64,000 nt of DNA from Pseudomonas sp. Fl4BN1 (GCF_009908285.1 NZ_JAAARM010000005.1:1-64000), one strand, 5' to 3'; positions 36,064 to 44,371 are shown, counted from the stretch's first letter. The notes: generated from the sequence alone by a model not told the origin. Numbers and translations: made by a program.

Positions 36064-37896
36064 ATGACCACGACCGAACAGCTGAGTGCATTGAGTTCAA
36101 TCCTGGCTCAAAGCAGTCTACACAGCCTGTTCCAGCCGATTGTTTCCCTTTCGCAGCGACGCATCCTCGGATACGAGGCCTTGAGTCGGGGTCCCTCCAA
36201 TAGCCCGCTGCACTCCCCTGTCGCGCTGTTCGCGGTAGCGCGCCAGGCTGGACGCCTGAGCGAACTGGAGATCGCCTGCCGCTACAGCGCATGCAAACGT
36301 TTCAGCGAGCAGCAACTACCCGGCAAACTCTTCCTCAACGTCTCTCCGGAATCCCTGCTGGAAGCAGCTCACCAGCCCGGACGCACCCTGCAATTGCTCC
36401 AGGACTTCGGTATTCCACCCAGTCAGGTGGTGATCGAACTCACCGAGCAGACGCCAATTGATGATTTCCAACTGCTGCAGAATGCCCTGCATCATTACCG
36501 CGACATGGGCTTTTCCATTGCCCTGGACGACCTCGGCGCCGGTTACTCAAGCCTGCGCCTGTGGTCCGAGCTGCGACCGGACTACGTGAAGATCGACCGG
36601 CACTTCATCGACGGCATCCACCAGGACGCCCTCAAGCGCGAGTTCGTCGGCTCGATCCTGCAGATCGCCAAGGCCTCCCGCGCCCTGGTGATCGCCGAAG
36701 GGATCGAGATGGCCGAAGAACTGGCAGTGCTTACCGAGATGGGCGTTGATCTGATTCAGGGCTACCTGTTGTGCCGTCCTCAGGAACAACCACCTCGGGA
36801 TGCCCGGGCAATGATGCCCAAGCATGACAACACCAGCGTGGCGCTGAACGACGAAGGCAGCGACCTCAGTGCGCTGCTTAAAGAACAGCCGGCGGTGGCC
36901 CGTGACATTCCGACCGCCAACGTGCTGGAGGCCTTCCGCCAGCAAGCCAATCTCAACTCTCTGGCGGTCCTTGACGAGCAGGGTCAGCCTTGTGGGATCG
37001 TCCACCGGCATTCGCTCTCGGACGCCTTGCTCAAGCCCTTTGCCACCGATCTTTTCGCCCGCAAACCCATCAGCCGGCTGATGAACGATGACTTCCTCGC
37101 CGTTGAGCTCAGCCAATCCCTGCAACAGGTCAGCCGCCTGATCACCAGCCGTGCCCGGCAACGCATTGAAGAAGACTTCATCATCACTCTAAACGGCCAC
37201 TACCTGGGGCTGGGCCGGGTGATCGACGTACTCAAGCTGATCACCGAACTGAAGATCCAGCAGGCCCGCTATGCCAACCCACTGACCCTGCTACCAGGTA
37301 ATGTGCCAATCCAGCAGTGCTTGACCCGGCTGTTGCAGCAAGGGCGAGAATCAGTCATCTGCTATGTGGACATCGACAGCTTCAAGCCCTTCAACGATAT
37401 CTACGGCTACGGCCGCGGCGACGAAGTCCTGCTGTGCCTGGCGCAATGCCTGAATGATCGGGTGGACCCGAGCCGCGACTTTGTCGGGCATATTGGCGGG
37501 GATGATTTTCTGCTGGTGCTGGGGCCGGAAGACTGGCGCAAGCGGCTGAACCAGTTGCTGGACGACTTCCATAGCCAATGTCGACGCTTCTATCGCAGCG
37601 AACACCTGGAAGCCGGCTGTTTTGTCGCTCTCAATCGACAAGGGGTTCGCCAGGAGTTCCCCCTGCTGTCACTGTCCATCGGCGTGGTGCATTTGTATCC
37701 ACAGGCCTGTGGACAACTGGATTCCAGCCAATTGGCGGAGCTGGCTTCCCAAGCCAAGCATCACGCCAAGAATGTGCAGGGCTACAGTATCCATGTGATC
37801 GATAGCCTGGAAACCGCAGCCTGCCTGGGTACCAGCGTTGTCAATGAGCCGACGCGGGATCGGGATCAGCCGACTGATTTAACTGCGTCAGCTTGA
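36064..37896 (+). CDS. Cyclic-di-GMP protein with EAL, CBS pair and GGDEF domains
   Basis: 610 residues in the unusual order EAL-CBS-GGDEF, as recalled for PAO1 PA3258 beside prc. The EAL domain (about 12-250) keeps its catalytic set: E38-A-L, FLNVSPE, VIELTEQ, ALDDLGAGYSS, YVKIDRHF, IAEGIE, IQGYLL. The CBS pair spans ~265-395. The GGDEF domain (~405-570) has G478-G-D-D-F; the position of the RxxD inhibitory site reads R-D-F-V, so product inhibition is probably absent. No membrane segment. Both synthesis and breakdown of c-di-GMP appear possible, perhaps gated by nucleotide binding to CBS. Confidence 0.93.
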   Translation: MTTTEQLSALSSILAQSSLHSLFQPIVSLSQRRILGYEALSRGPSNSPLHSPVALFAVARQAGRLSELEIACRYSACKRFSEQQLPGKLFLNVSPESLLEAAHQPGRTLQLLQDFGIPPSQVVIELTEQTPIDDFQLLQNALHHYRDMGFSIALDDLGAGYSSLRLWSELRPDYVKIDRHFIDGIHQDALKREFVGSILQIAKASRALVIAEGIEMAEELAVLTEMGVDLIQGYLLCRPQEQPPRDARAMMPKHDNTSVALNDEGSDLSALLKEQPAVARDIPTANVLEAFRQQANLNSLAVLDEQGQPCGIVHRHSLSDALLKPFATDLFARKPISRLMNDDFLAVELSQSLQQVSRLITSRARQRIEEDFIITLNGHYLGLGRVIDVLKLITELKIQQARYANPLTLLPGNVPIQQCLTRLLQQGRESVICYVDIDSFKPFNDIYGYGRGDEVLLCLAQCLNDRVDPSRDFVGHIGGDDFLLVLGPEDWRKRLNQLLDDFHSQCRRFYRSEHLEAGCFVALNRQGVRQEFPLLSLSIGVVHLYPQACGQLDSSQLAELASQAKHHAKNVQGYSIHVIDSLETAACLGTSVVNEPTRDRDQPTDLTASA

Positions 37897-38263
37897 GATC
37901 CGCCAGAGGATGCCCGGCCTGGGCTGAGAGCTTCCACCAACGCGCCGCCTCTGCAGCGTCAGGCGCTTTGCTGGTGGATCCGGCAAGACTGATCACGCCA
38001 AGTTGATAGGCTGCTTTGCCGTCACCAGATAGCGCGGCCAGACGCAGCAGGCGGATGCCCTCCTCCCGCGCCCCAAGCCCTCGCCCACGAAAGGTTAGGA
38101 TGTGCCCGTAGAAACTTTGCGCGTCGACGTCGCCCAAGTTGGCCATACGCGCGAACTGCCCTTCCATCCAGCGCCAACTACGAGGTTCGCGGACCAACCA
38201 TGGCCAATGAAACAGCCGTCGCGCCAGCCAGTAACTGAGCCGTGCCTTGAGTCGCCAGAACAT
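37841..38263 (-). CDS. Sel1-repeat-like protein
   Basis: 140 residues with two recognisable Sel1-type helical repeats: MANLGDVDAQSFYGHIL near 40-57 and AALSGDGKAAYQLGVI plus AARWWKLSAQAGHPLADLKL in the C-terminal half. A basic/aromatic N-terminus (WLARRLFHWPWL) might associate with membrane. Last gene of a three-gene minus-strand operon starting with an XRE regulator. Its end overlaps the end of the EAL/GGDEF gene by 56 bases on the opposite strand. Role unknown. Confidence 0.75.
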   Translation of the reverse strand: MFWRLKARLSYWLARRLFHWPWLVREPRSWRWMEGQFARMANLGDVDAQSFYGHILTFRGRGLGAREEGIRLLRLAALSGDGKAAYQLGVISLAGSTSKAPDAAEAARWWKLSAQAGHPLADLKLTQLNQSADPDPASAH

Positions 38264-38635
38264 TTAAGCCTCCGCTGATTCGGGGTACTCGTACTCGAAC
38301 ACTCGCACCACTTCCGAGGCGTGCCATGAAGCGGCGGCAACGCCATCGGAAGGCCCGGAAAAACGCCCCAGGCGCTCCACGCATTCAAAGAATCCGGTGC
38401 GCGGCAAACGGCTGGCACCCTGGCTGATCACCAGGGAACTGCGCAATGGCTGCTCGGCCCGCGCATCCAGGGCGGCCAGATGTTCAAGCGCCGCGGTCAA
38501 GGTTTGCATGGCCGGGCTGGGTAACTGCAAACGCTCCAGCAACGCACGATAGGTTAAAAGATGGCGTTGACGACGGGCCTGATCCAACTCACCCAACAGC
38601 CCATCCCAGTGCTGACGACTGATCCTTACACTCAC
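38264..38635 (-). CDS. Conserved-looking protein of unknown function in XRE operon
   Basis: 123 residues starting at GTG 38635, which overlaps the stop of the XRE gene (GTGA). An Arg-rich N-terminal helix includes LLTYRALLERLQLPSPAMQTLTAALEHLA split over two helices that resemble a DNA-binding or winged-helix fold, followed by SSLVISQGASRLPRTGFFECV. The second half resembles proteins that read methylation-like signals only in a very loose way, so I assign no family. Ends one base before the Sel1 gene start. Confidence 0.65.
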   Translation of the reverse strand: MSVRISRQHWDGLLGELDQARRQRHLLTYRALLERLQLPSPAMQTLTAALEHLAALDARAEQPLRSSLVISQGASRLPRTGFFECVERLGRFSGPSDGVAAASWHASEVVRVFEYEYPESAEA

Positions 38636-38973
38636 AATTGCTCCCTCCACCCCGGCACCGTCAACTCCCAAGCCAAGCTGCGGCGAATCGCAGCGTCGGG
38701 TAGACGCTCGCCACTTTCAATCAGGGCCAGGTAAGACGGACTGATACCTACTTTGCGGGCCAACGCCTCAATGGCGATGCCCTTCTCTTCACGCAGATTT
38801 CGTAGTTGATCCAGGCCCGGAAGACTCTGGGCTGGTGTCGCTGCCTGAGACGTTGCAGCAGCGTGCGGTGCTTGATCGGTGAAGCCTGCGGCTGTCAATA
38901 AAGCTTGATACTGAGCCCACGGCAGAACCGCATACTCGGGCTCGCCATCGCGTTCAATAATCTGGATATCCAT
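38632..38973 (-). CDS. XRE-family regulator with PHD-like N-terminus
   Basis: 113 residues. The first ~30 (MDIQIIERDGEPEYAVLPW) resemble the segment found at the front of antitoxin-type XRE proteins; the C-terminal half is an HTH_3 domain: LRNLREEKGIAIEALARKVG then ISPSYLALIESGERLP. Start ATG 38973 is favoured over one eight codons earlier. Heads the operon of three coupled genes. Antitoxin-like organisation is possible, but the partner protein is not a recognised toxin. Confidence 0.75.
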   Translation of the reverse strand: MDIQIIERDGEPEYAVLPWAQYQALLTAAGFTDQAPHAAATSQAATPAQSLPGLDQLRNLREEKGIAIEALARKVGISPSYLALIESGERLPDAAIRRSLAWELTVPGWREQL

Positions 38974-39087
38974 TACTACCCCGTAGGACAACGACACTTA
39001 GCGAGTCGGACTTTTCCCTTGAAGTGTAATCCTAACAGCGGCGGCGGTCGCGGGGAGCATGATTGTTACGGGAGTAAGAAAATCACC

Positions 39088-39543
39088 TCAGTTTTTCCGT
39101 GGTGCCTCCAGTTGCAGCTGTTGGAGTGTATCCGGCAGCCGTTCGACCACCGCGAGTTTTTCCGGCACCTGGCGATTACGCCAGGAGCGGAAGGCATTGA
39201 GTTCGTCATCCAGGGTCTTCATCAACCACGCGAGCACGGCAATGTCATCGAGCATGCCGAATACAGGGATGAAATCAGGAATCGCGTCTACCGGACTGAG
39301 GAAGTACATCAGGCCCGCCACCACCGACAACAAGGCCTTGGGGCTGATGGCCCGGTACTCGCCCCGCCAGTAGGCCAAGCACAGCGCCTGCAACAGCCGC
39401 AGGTCCTCCTTGACCTTACCCAGGCGTCCACCCTGGCTGGCACCTTTGCTGGCCACCGCGAACAACAGCGTCGGCAAACGGCCGCGACTCAGCAACCGAC
39501 CGGCCAAGGGTAGGAAACGGGCAAAATTCCAGGGTGCCTTCAT
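39088..39543 (-). CDS. DUF1232 (YkvA-type) membrane protein
   Basis: 151 residues. The central segment ISPKALLSVVAGLMYFLSP followed by VDAIPDFIPVFGMLDDIAVL is the DUF1232 signature (YF-x-PxDxIPDxIPxxGxxDD). One or two membrane helices. ATG 39543 has GGGAG six bases upstream. Function of the family is unknown. Immediately upstream is a perfect inverted pair of DnaA-box sequences. Confidence 0.88.
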   Translation of the reverse strand: MKAPWNFARFLPLAGRLLSRGRLPTLLFAVASKGASQGGRLGKVKEDLRLLQALCLAYWRGEYRAISPKALLSVVAGLMYFLSPVDAIPDFIPVFGMLDDIAVLAWLMKTLDDELNAFRSWRNRQVPEKLAVVERLPDTLQQLQLEAPRKN

Positions 39544-39562
39544 CATCACTCCCACTGAAATG

Positions 39563-39585
39563 TTATCCACACAAATTGTGGATAA
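39563..39585. promoter_or_regulatory. Inverted pair of perfect DnaA boxes
   Basis: TTATCCACA at 39563-39571 and its exact reverse complement TGTGGATAA at 39577-39585, five bases apart. Both match the consensus DnaA box TTATNCACA. They lie 20 bases upstream of the DUF1232 start codon, so they overlap its likely promoter. Confidence 0.7.
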
Positions 39586-39790
39586 CCTTGTGAACAGAGC
39601 TCTTTTTCACGGCTGCAAGCCCCGTTTCATAAGGGCTGAGCTCAGATCGGGCGTTTTTTACTCACATAAAAAAACCCATAATTTCATTGACTTGGCAGCC
39701 TTCAGCGACTAGCCATCGCCAACACCCTGTTCAGACCGCCTACGATGCTGCCGGTTCGGATTATTTGCCAGCAGCGTCCCGCAGAAACGA

Positions 39791-39816
39791 CAACGCCCCG
39801 TAAAAACGGGGCGTTG
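39791..39816 (-). terminator. Hairpin after FKBP gene
   Basis: CAACGCCCCG / CGGGGCGTTG perfect 10-bp stem with a 6-base A/T loop just past the minus-strand FKBP gene; only a short T-rich trail follows. Confidence 0.65.
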
Positions 39817-39835
39817 CTTCAGGCGCTGACGCAGG

Positions 39836-40549
39836 TTACTTGGCGGCGTCCTGCTTGGCTGGATCCTTGATACCCAGCAGCTCCAATTCGAATACCAGTA
39901 CCGAGTTGGCTGGAATCGCCGGGCTTGGGCTTTGCGCGCCGTAAGCCTGGTCGCTTGGGATGAACAGCTTGTACTTCTCACCAACGTGCATCAGTTGCAG
40001 GCCTTCGACCCAACCCGGGATCACACCGCTGACCGGCAGATCGATCGGGCTGCCACGCTCTACCGAGCTGTCGAACACTGTGCCGTTGGTCAGGGTACCG
40101 GTGTAGTGAACGGTCACTACGTCGGTCGCTTTCGGCTGAGCACCGTCGGCCTTCTTCAGCACTTCGTATTGCAGGCCGGAAGCGGTAGTAGTCACACCCG
40201 CTTTCTTGCCGTTTTCTTCGAGGAACTTCTTGCCTGCCGCAGCCGACTCTTCACTCATCTTGGCCATGCGCTCTTCAGCACGCTTTTGCAGCGCGGCAAA
40301 GGCTTCGACCAAGTCTTCATCTTTCAGCTTCTGTTCTTTCTTGCCGACGGCATCTTCAATGCCCTGGGCTACCGCTTTCGAATCCAGGTCATCCATGCCT
40401 TCCTGGGCAAGGCTTTTGCCCATGTTCAGGCCGATCCCGTAGGAAGCTTTTTGCGCCGGGGTTTTCAGCTCTACGCTGGTCTGCGAGTCACAACCCGCGA
40501 GTACCAGGCTAACCAGGGCCACCGCCGCCGCCAACCGATGCTGTTTCAT
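39836..40549 (-). CDS. FKBP-type peptidyl-prolyl isomerase, lipoprotein (FkpA/FklB-like)
   Basis: Envelope folding factor of 237 residues. Lipobox VLAGC with acylated Cys20; Asp at +2. The N-terminal dimerisation domain (SYGIGLNMGKSLAQEGMDDLD onward is split around residue 50) covers ~30-130, and the FKBP domain covers ~135-230 with VHYTGTLTNGTVFDSS, GVIPGWVEGLQLM and IPANSVLVFELELLGI. Catalyses proline isomerisation on secreted proteins. In PAO1, as I recall, it directly precedes rdgC; here an accessory segment separates them. Confidence 0.93.
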   Translation of the reverse strand: MKQHRLAAAVALVSLVLAGCDSQTSVELKTPAQKASYGIGLNMGKSLAQEGMDDLDSKAVAQGIEDAVGKKEQKLKDEDLVEAFAALQKRAEERMAKMSEESAAAGKKFLEENGKKAGVTTTASGLQYEVLKKADGAQPKATDVVTVHYTGTLTNGTVFDSSVERGSPIDLPVSGVIPGWVEGLQLMHVGEKYKLFIPSDQAYGAQSPSPAIPANSVLVFELELLGIKDPAKQDAAK

Positions 40550-40817
40550 GCTATTTCCTTGTTCATGCGCCTAAAGGGCAATCGAATAAAGCCGCGAGCT
40601 TATCAGGCGACCACGACCAATGGCTACCGGCGTAAGAGTAGTAAATGTCCGATAAGTTCACGTCTTTAAAAGCGTTTTTGTGCTCTGGGTACACCCTGCC
40701 CAGACAACTCAACTAGGCGTTTGAAAGGGCGCGAGTAACCTTAGCTCAAGTAATGGCTACTTGCCGCGTCAGTTGAGCTCAGGCATAAGGAAGCGAAATT
40801 CGACAAGGACGTACATC

Positions 40818-42626
40818 TTGCGCCTCTTATACCGTGTGTTGCTGTTAATTGCCGTGCTGATCGGCCTGACCCTGGCTGTGGTCCTGTACTACATCGCTAA
40901 TCCGAGACTCCCCGCCTATATCCCGGTCGAGAAGGTGCACTACCTAAATCAATGGGATGCCGCCGACCGTCAGATCTTCTATTTCACCCCTCAAGGCACT
41001 CAGGTCAAAGGCCTACGCTATGAGTGGTTCACCGCCCTGGAACTGCCCTTCTCCCAGCAGCCCTTTGCGGCTCCCGAATACTTGGCACGCTTCGGCTTCC
41101 TGGTGGAGCCGGGACAAAAGGCTACTGCCGACAATCCCGGCAACCTGCCCGTGGGTTTCGCCCGGCACCAGAATCCCGGCAGCCAAGCCGAGTATCTGGA
41201 CATCACCTGCGCCGCCTGCCACACCGGCGAGTTACGCTTCAACCATCAGGCACTGCGAATCGATGGCGGCTCGGCCCAGCATGTACTGCCCTCAAGCGTA
41301 CCGACCCTGCGCGGTGGCAGCTTCGGCCAGGCCCTGGTGACCAGCCTGACGGCGACCTACTACAACCCGTGGAAATTCGAGCGCTTCGCCCGCAACGTGT
41401 TAGGCCAGGACTACAACGCCCAACACGAACAATTGCGCAAGGATCTCAAAGTCTCGCTGGACACTTTCCTCAAGGTGGCCTGGAACGACACACACCGCGG
41501 TCTTTATCCCACCGAAGAGGGCCCCGGCCGCACCGATGCCTTCGGCCGGATCGCCAACGCCAGCTTCGGTGATGCGATCTCCCCCGAGAACTACCGCGTG
41601 GCCAATGCCCCCGTGGATTACCCACAACTATGGGACATCTGGACCTTCGACTGGGTGCAGTGGAACGGCTCGGCACAACAACCCATGGCGCGCAATATCG
41701 GCGAAGCCCTTGGCGTCGGTGCAACCCTGAACCTGTTCGATGACGCCGGCCAACCTCTCAGCGGTGAGTCTCGTTATCCATCCAGCGTCCGGGTCCGCGA
41801 TCTGAACAAGATCGAAGAAACCCTGCAACGACTCAAGCCGCCCACCTGGCCGGAGGAATTGCTGGGAGCCATTGACCAGCCGCTAGCAGCCAAAGGCCGG
41901 GAACTGTTTGCCAACCATTGCGCCGGGTGCCATGTCCCCAGCGTCAGCGACAACAACGGGCGCCCGGTGCAGCAACTGAAGATGCTGCCTGTCGCGGTCA
42001 TCGGCACCGACCCGAACTCCGCCAGCAACATCGCCGACCTACGCTACGATTTGAGTGCCTTGCAGTGGGACATCACTGAACTGACCAAGTCCAACGTTCA
42101 ACTGCACCCGACACCGACCGAGCCCCTGGACCTGCATCAGCTCTCGGCGGCCAAGGGCCTGGCCTATATCACTGCCTTCGTCGAAGAGCGCGCCTACCGC
42201 GACGCCCAGGTCACCCCAGAAGAACGCCCACGCCTGGACGGCTACGGGCTGCCCATTGGCGTACGTGAACTGCGCGCCTACAAGGCACGCCCACTGGCCG
42301 GGGTCTGGGCCACACCGCCGTTCCTGCACAATGGCTCGGTCCCCAGCCTTTACCAGTTGCTATCACCGCAATCAGAGCGCTCGACAACGTTCTATCGCGG
42401 CACCTTCGAATACGATCCGAAACACCTGGGCTATCGCACCGAGGCATTCGCCAACGGCTTTGAATTCGATACCCGTATCAGTGGCAACCACAACAGTGGC
42501 CATGAGTTCCGCGCCGGTCAGCGCGGTAACGGTGTAATCGGCCCGCTGCTGCAGCCTGAAGAACGCTGGGCATTGCTGGAATACCTGAAAGTTCTGGGCG
42601 GACCGCTGGAGTCGCAATTGCCATGA
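40818..42626 (+). CDS. Membrane-anchored di-haem cytochrome, RoxA/LdsA (fatty-acid dioxygenase)-like
   Basis: 602 residues exported across the inner membrane and held by an N-terminal helix (about 5-27). Two c-type haem sites: CAACH at 131-135 and CAGCH at 368-372. A CCP/MauG-like C-terminal half has TPPFLHNGSVPSLYQLL, the loop found in RoxA, LdsA and related di-haem dioxygenases/peroxidases. TTG 40818 is chosen because AAGGACG sits upstream and the protein then begins MRLLYRVLLLIAV; an earlier TTG at 40761 is possible. It overlaps the catalase-like gene (ATGA). Peroxidase versus dioxygenase activity cannot be told from sequence here. Confidence 0.8.
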   Translation: MRLLYRVLLLIAVLIGLTLAVVLYYIANPRLPAYIPVEKVHYLNQWDAADRQIFYFTPQGTQVKGLRYEWFTALELPFSQQPFAAPEYLARFGFLVEPGQKATADNPGNLPVGFARHQNPGSQAEYLDITCAACHTGELRFNHQALRIDGGSAQHVLPSSVPTLRGGSFGQALVTSLTATYYNPWKFERFARNVLGQDYNAQHEQLRKDLKVSLDTFLKVAWNDTHRGLYPTEEGPGRTDAFGRIANASFGDAISPENYRVANAPVDYPQLWDIWTFDWVQWNGSAQQPMARNIGEALGVGATLNLFDDAGQPLSGESRYPSSVRVRDLNKIEETLQRLKPPTWPEELLGAIDQPLAAKGRELFANHCAGCHVPSVSDNNGRPVQQLKMLPVAVIGTDPNSASNIADLRYDLSALQWDITELTKSNVQLHPTPTEPLDLHQLSAAKGLAYITAFVEERAYRDAQVTPEERPRLDGYGLPIGVRELRAYKARPLAGVWATPPFLHNGSVPSLYQLLSPQSERSTTFYRGTFEYDPKHLGYRTEAFANGFEFDTRISGNHNSGHEFRAGQRGNGVIGPLLQPEERWALLEYLKVLGGPLESQLP

Positions 42627-43792
42627 AACTCGATCTCGCAAGAAAACGGCCGTCCCTGCTGGGCCGGCTCTGGCTACGCCTAGGAGCCCTGCTGGGCAAG
42701 CTGGTACTGATTCTGCTGTGCGTCGGACTGATCGGATGGGGCCTGGCCAGCGCCTGGTTTGCCTGGCAGCACCGCGGCCCGGTGGCGGTGGAAGAACAGA
42801 TTCCGACGGATGAGACCGCACGCACCCAAGACATTATCCAGACCGCCGTGCGCATCGTGGATCAGCACCGCGAAGGCACCCGCTACCTGCGTGACGCCCA
42901 TGCCAAGGCCCACGGCTGCGTGAAAGCCGAAGTCCAGGTGCTCGCGGAGCTGGATCCGCAACTGCGCCAGGGAGTGTTCGCCACTCCCGGGCAAACCTGG
43001 CAAGCGCTGGTGCGCCTGTCCAACGGCAACGCTTATCCACAGTTCGACAGCATTCGCGATGCCCGTGGCATGGCGATCAAGCTGCTGGATGTCCCAGGAC
43101 GGCAGCTGCTGCCCTCAGAGTCGGGTCGCCGCGAGCAGGATTTCGTGATGTTCAACCATCCGAACTTCTTCGTCAGTGATGTGGCCGAGTATCAACAGAA
43201 CATCGGCGCTCAGGCGGACGGTAAGAAAGTCGGCGCCTTCTTCCCCACCTGGAATCCACGCAGTTGGCAGATCCGCCATCTGCTCATCGCTTTGGCGACT
43301 CTGTCACCGGCACCGGCCAGCCCGACCCAGACCACTTACTTTTCCGTCTCGCCCTACAAGTTCGGCAACGCCAACGCTAAATTCCGAGTACTGCCGGACC
43401 CGGACAGCTGTCCGAGCTACAAGCTGCCGACGCAAAATCAGGACCTGCCGAACTTCCTGCGCAGTGCTCTGCTGCAACAGCTGTCGACCGATCGAGTCGC
43501 CGCCTGCTTTGTCCTGCAGATCCAGCGCCAAGACCCAAGCCGCTTCATGCCGATCGAAGACACCAGCATCCAGTGGAAGGAGAGTGATTCAGCGTTTGAA
43601 ACAGTGGCCCGAATGAAGATCCCCGCCCAGGACTTCGATACCCCGGCGCAGAACCTGGCGTGTGACAACCAATCCTTCAACCCCTGGTTCGGTCTGGAAG
43701 CCCATCGACCGATTGGCGGCATCAACCGTTTGCGCAAAGCTGTGTATGAAGCGGTCAGCGACTATCGGCACCGCCGTAATGCCGAACCGTAA
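42623..43792 (+). CDS. Membrane-anchored catalase-fold haem protein
   Basis: 389 residues with an N-terminal membrane helix (about 19-47), placing the catalase-like domain outside the cytoplasm. The distal His lies in YLRDAHAKAHGCVKAE (catalases have R-x-x-H-A-K), NHPNFFVSD replaces the usual NNxPxFFxRD block, and the proximal RxxxY haem Tyr is in RLRKAVYEAV. It is shorter than classical catalases and lacks the NADPH-binding end, resembling the 'catalase-related' enzymes that include allene oxide synthase. Start overlaps the stop of the di-haem gene, so the pair is coupled. Confidence 0.82.
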   Translation: MKLDLARKRPSLLGRLWLRLGALLGKLVLILLCVGLIGWGLASAWFAWQHRGPVAVEEQIPTDETARTQDIIQTAVRIVDQHREGTRYLRDAHAKAHGCVKAEVQVLAELDPQLRQGVFATPGQTWQALVRLSNGNAYPQFDSIRDARGMAIKLLDVPGRQLLPSESGRREQDFVMFNHPNFFVSDVAEYQQNIGAQADGKKVGAFFPTWNPRSWQIRHLLIALATLSPAPASPTQTTYFSVSPYKFGNANAKFRVLPDPDSCPSYKLPTQNQDLPNFLRSALLQQLSTDRVAACFVLQIQRQDPSRFMPIEDTSIQWKESDSAFETVARMKIPAQDFDTPAQNLACDNQSFNPWFGLEAHRPIGGINRLRKAVYEAVSDYRHRRNAEP

Positions 43793-43803
43793 TCTGCACG
43801 CAT

Positions 43804-43836
43804 AAAAAAGCCCCGACAAGTTCGGGGCTTTTTTAT
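43804..43836. terminator. Bidirectional intrinsic terminator
   Basis: A-run, AGCCCCGA stem, CAAG-containing loop, TCGGGGCT stem, T-run; ends the di-haem/catalase-like operon on the plus strand and the TonB remnant on the minus strand. Confidence 0.85.
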
Positions 43837-43849
43837 GCCTCGCCAACCG

Positions 43850-44080
43850 TCAGAAGTCGTAGCAGGCACCCAGCATCAGGTTGCGCGGGGCGGTATACGT
43901 GAAGCTGCAGAAGTTGGCATCCAAGGTGTGGATGTATTTTTATCGAATACATCCGACTGCAGAATTGCACCATCGCTGTCACACACGATCTGCGGCTTGA
44001 AGATGCTGGTATCGCAGACGTAGACCGAGTGATTGTCATTGAGGCCATAAACGACACCGGCACAGGGAGTGGCTTTACCG
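43850..44080 (-). pseudogene. Remnant of a TonB-dependent siderophore receptor
   Basis: Minus-strand reading gives GVVYGLNDNHSVYV...SIFKPQ, the conserved mid-barrel segment of FpvA/FoxA-like receptors, followed soon by VFDK and, one frame over, KYIHTLDAN then YTAPRNLMLGACYDF and a stop, the typical receptor C-terminus. Roughly 150 codons of the barrel between these segments are missing and a run of A after GAT has lost one base, giving a frameshift. The plug and N-terminus are absent. Clearly non-functional. Start boundary is approximate. Confidence 0.75.
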
Positions 44081-44302
44081 CTAAGCCGAGCGCTGTTGTG
44101 AGTGCTCAGCCCCCTAGCGCCACGGGGTGGTTGAGCATATCGCTGTCGCGACCGTTGCCAACCCATGCACCGAGGATCACCGCCAATTCATCGAGCGGCC
44201 TCAACGCACTCGTTCAAACAACCGAGCCGGCTTGGGAGGGATTTCTGGATCGACAGCGTGCTGCCAAGAGCAGACAAGAAATGCAGTGGCTGGGCCATGA
44301 AC

Positions 44303-44325
44303 GAAAAAAAGCGGCCATAGGCCGC
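44303..44325 (-). terminator. Terminator of the distal tRNA unit
   Basis: Minus strand: GCGGCC, 3-base loop, GGCCGC, then seven T; 47 bases past tRNA-Asp copy 1. Confidence 0.8.
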
Positions 44326-44371
44326 TTTTCTTGTAGCTCCCAGGCGTTCAGTGGGCCTGAAGGAGCGAATA

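Larger units (their letters stand above)
43793..44371. other. Gene-poor stretch between catalase-like gene and tRNAs
   Basis: Holds a bidirectional terminator (43804-43836), a decayed TonB-receptor fragment on the minus strand (about 43850-44080), about 220 bases of unassigned sequence, and a tRNA-unit terminator (44303-44325). No intact gene seen. Confidence 0.7.

Noticed and set aside
39563..39585. DnaA-box pair as a replication origin
   Set aside because: No array of further boxes, no adjacent AT-rich unwinding element, and no dnaA/dnaN/gyrB or rpmH neighbours. Kept only as a regulatory finding.
42623..43792. Classical hydroperoxidase catalase (Kat) assignment
   Set aside because: The protein is too short, membrane-anchored, and deviates at the distal Asn/Phe block; only the fold and haem ligands are supported.
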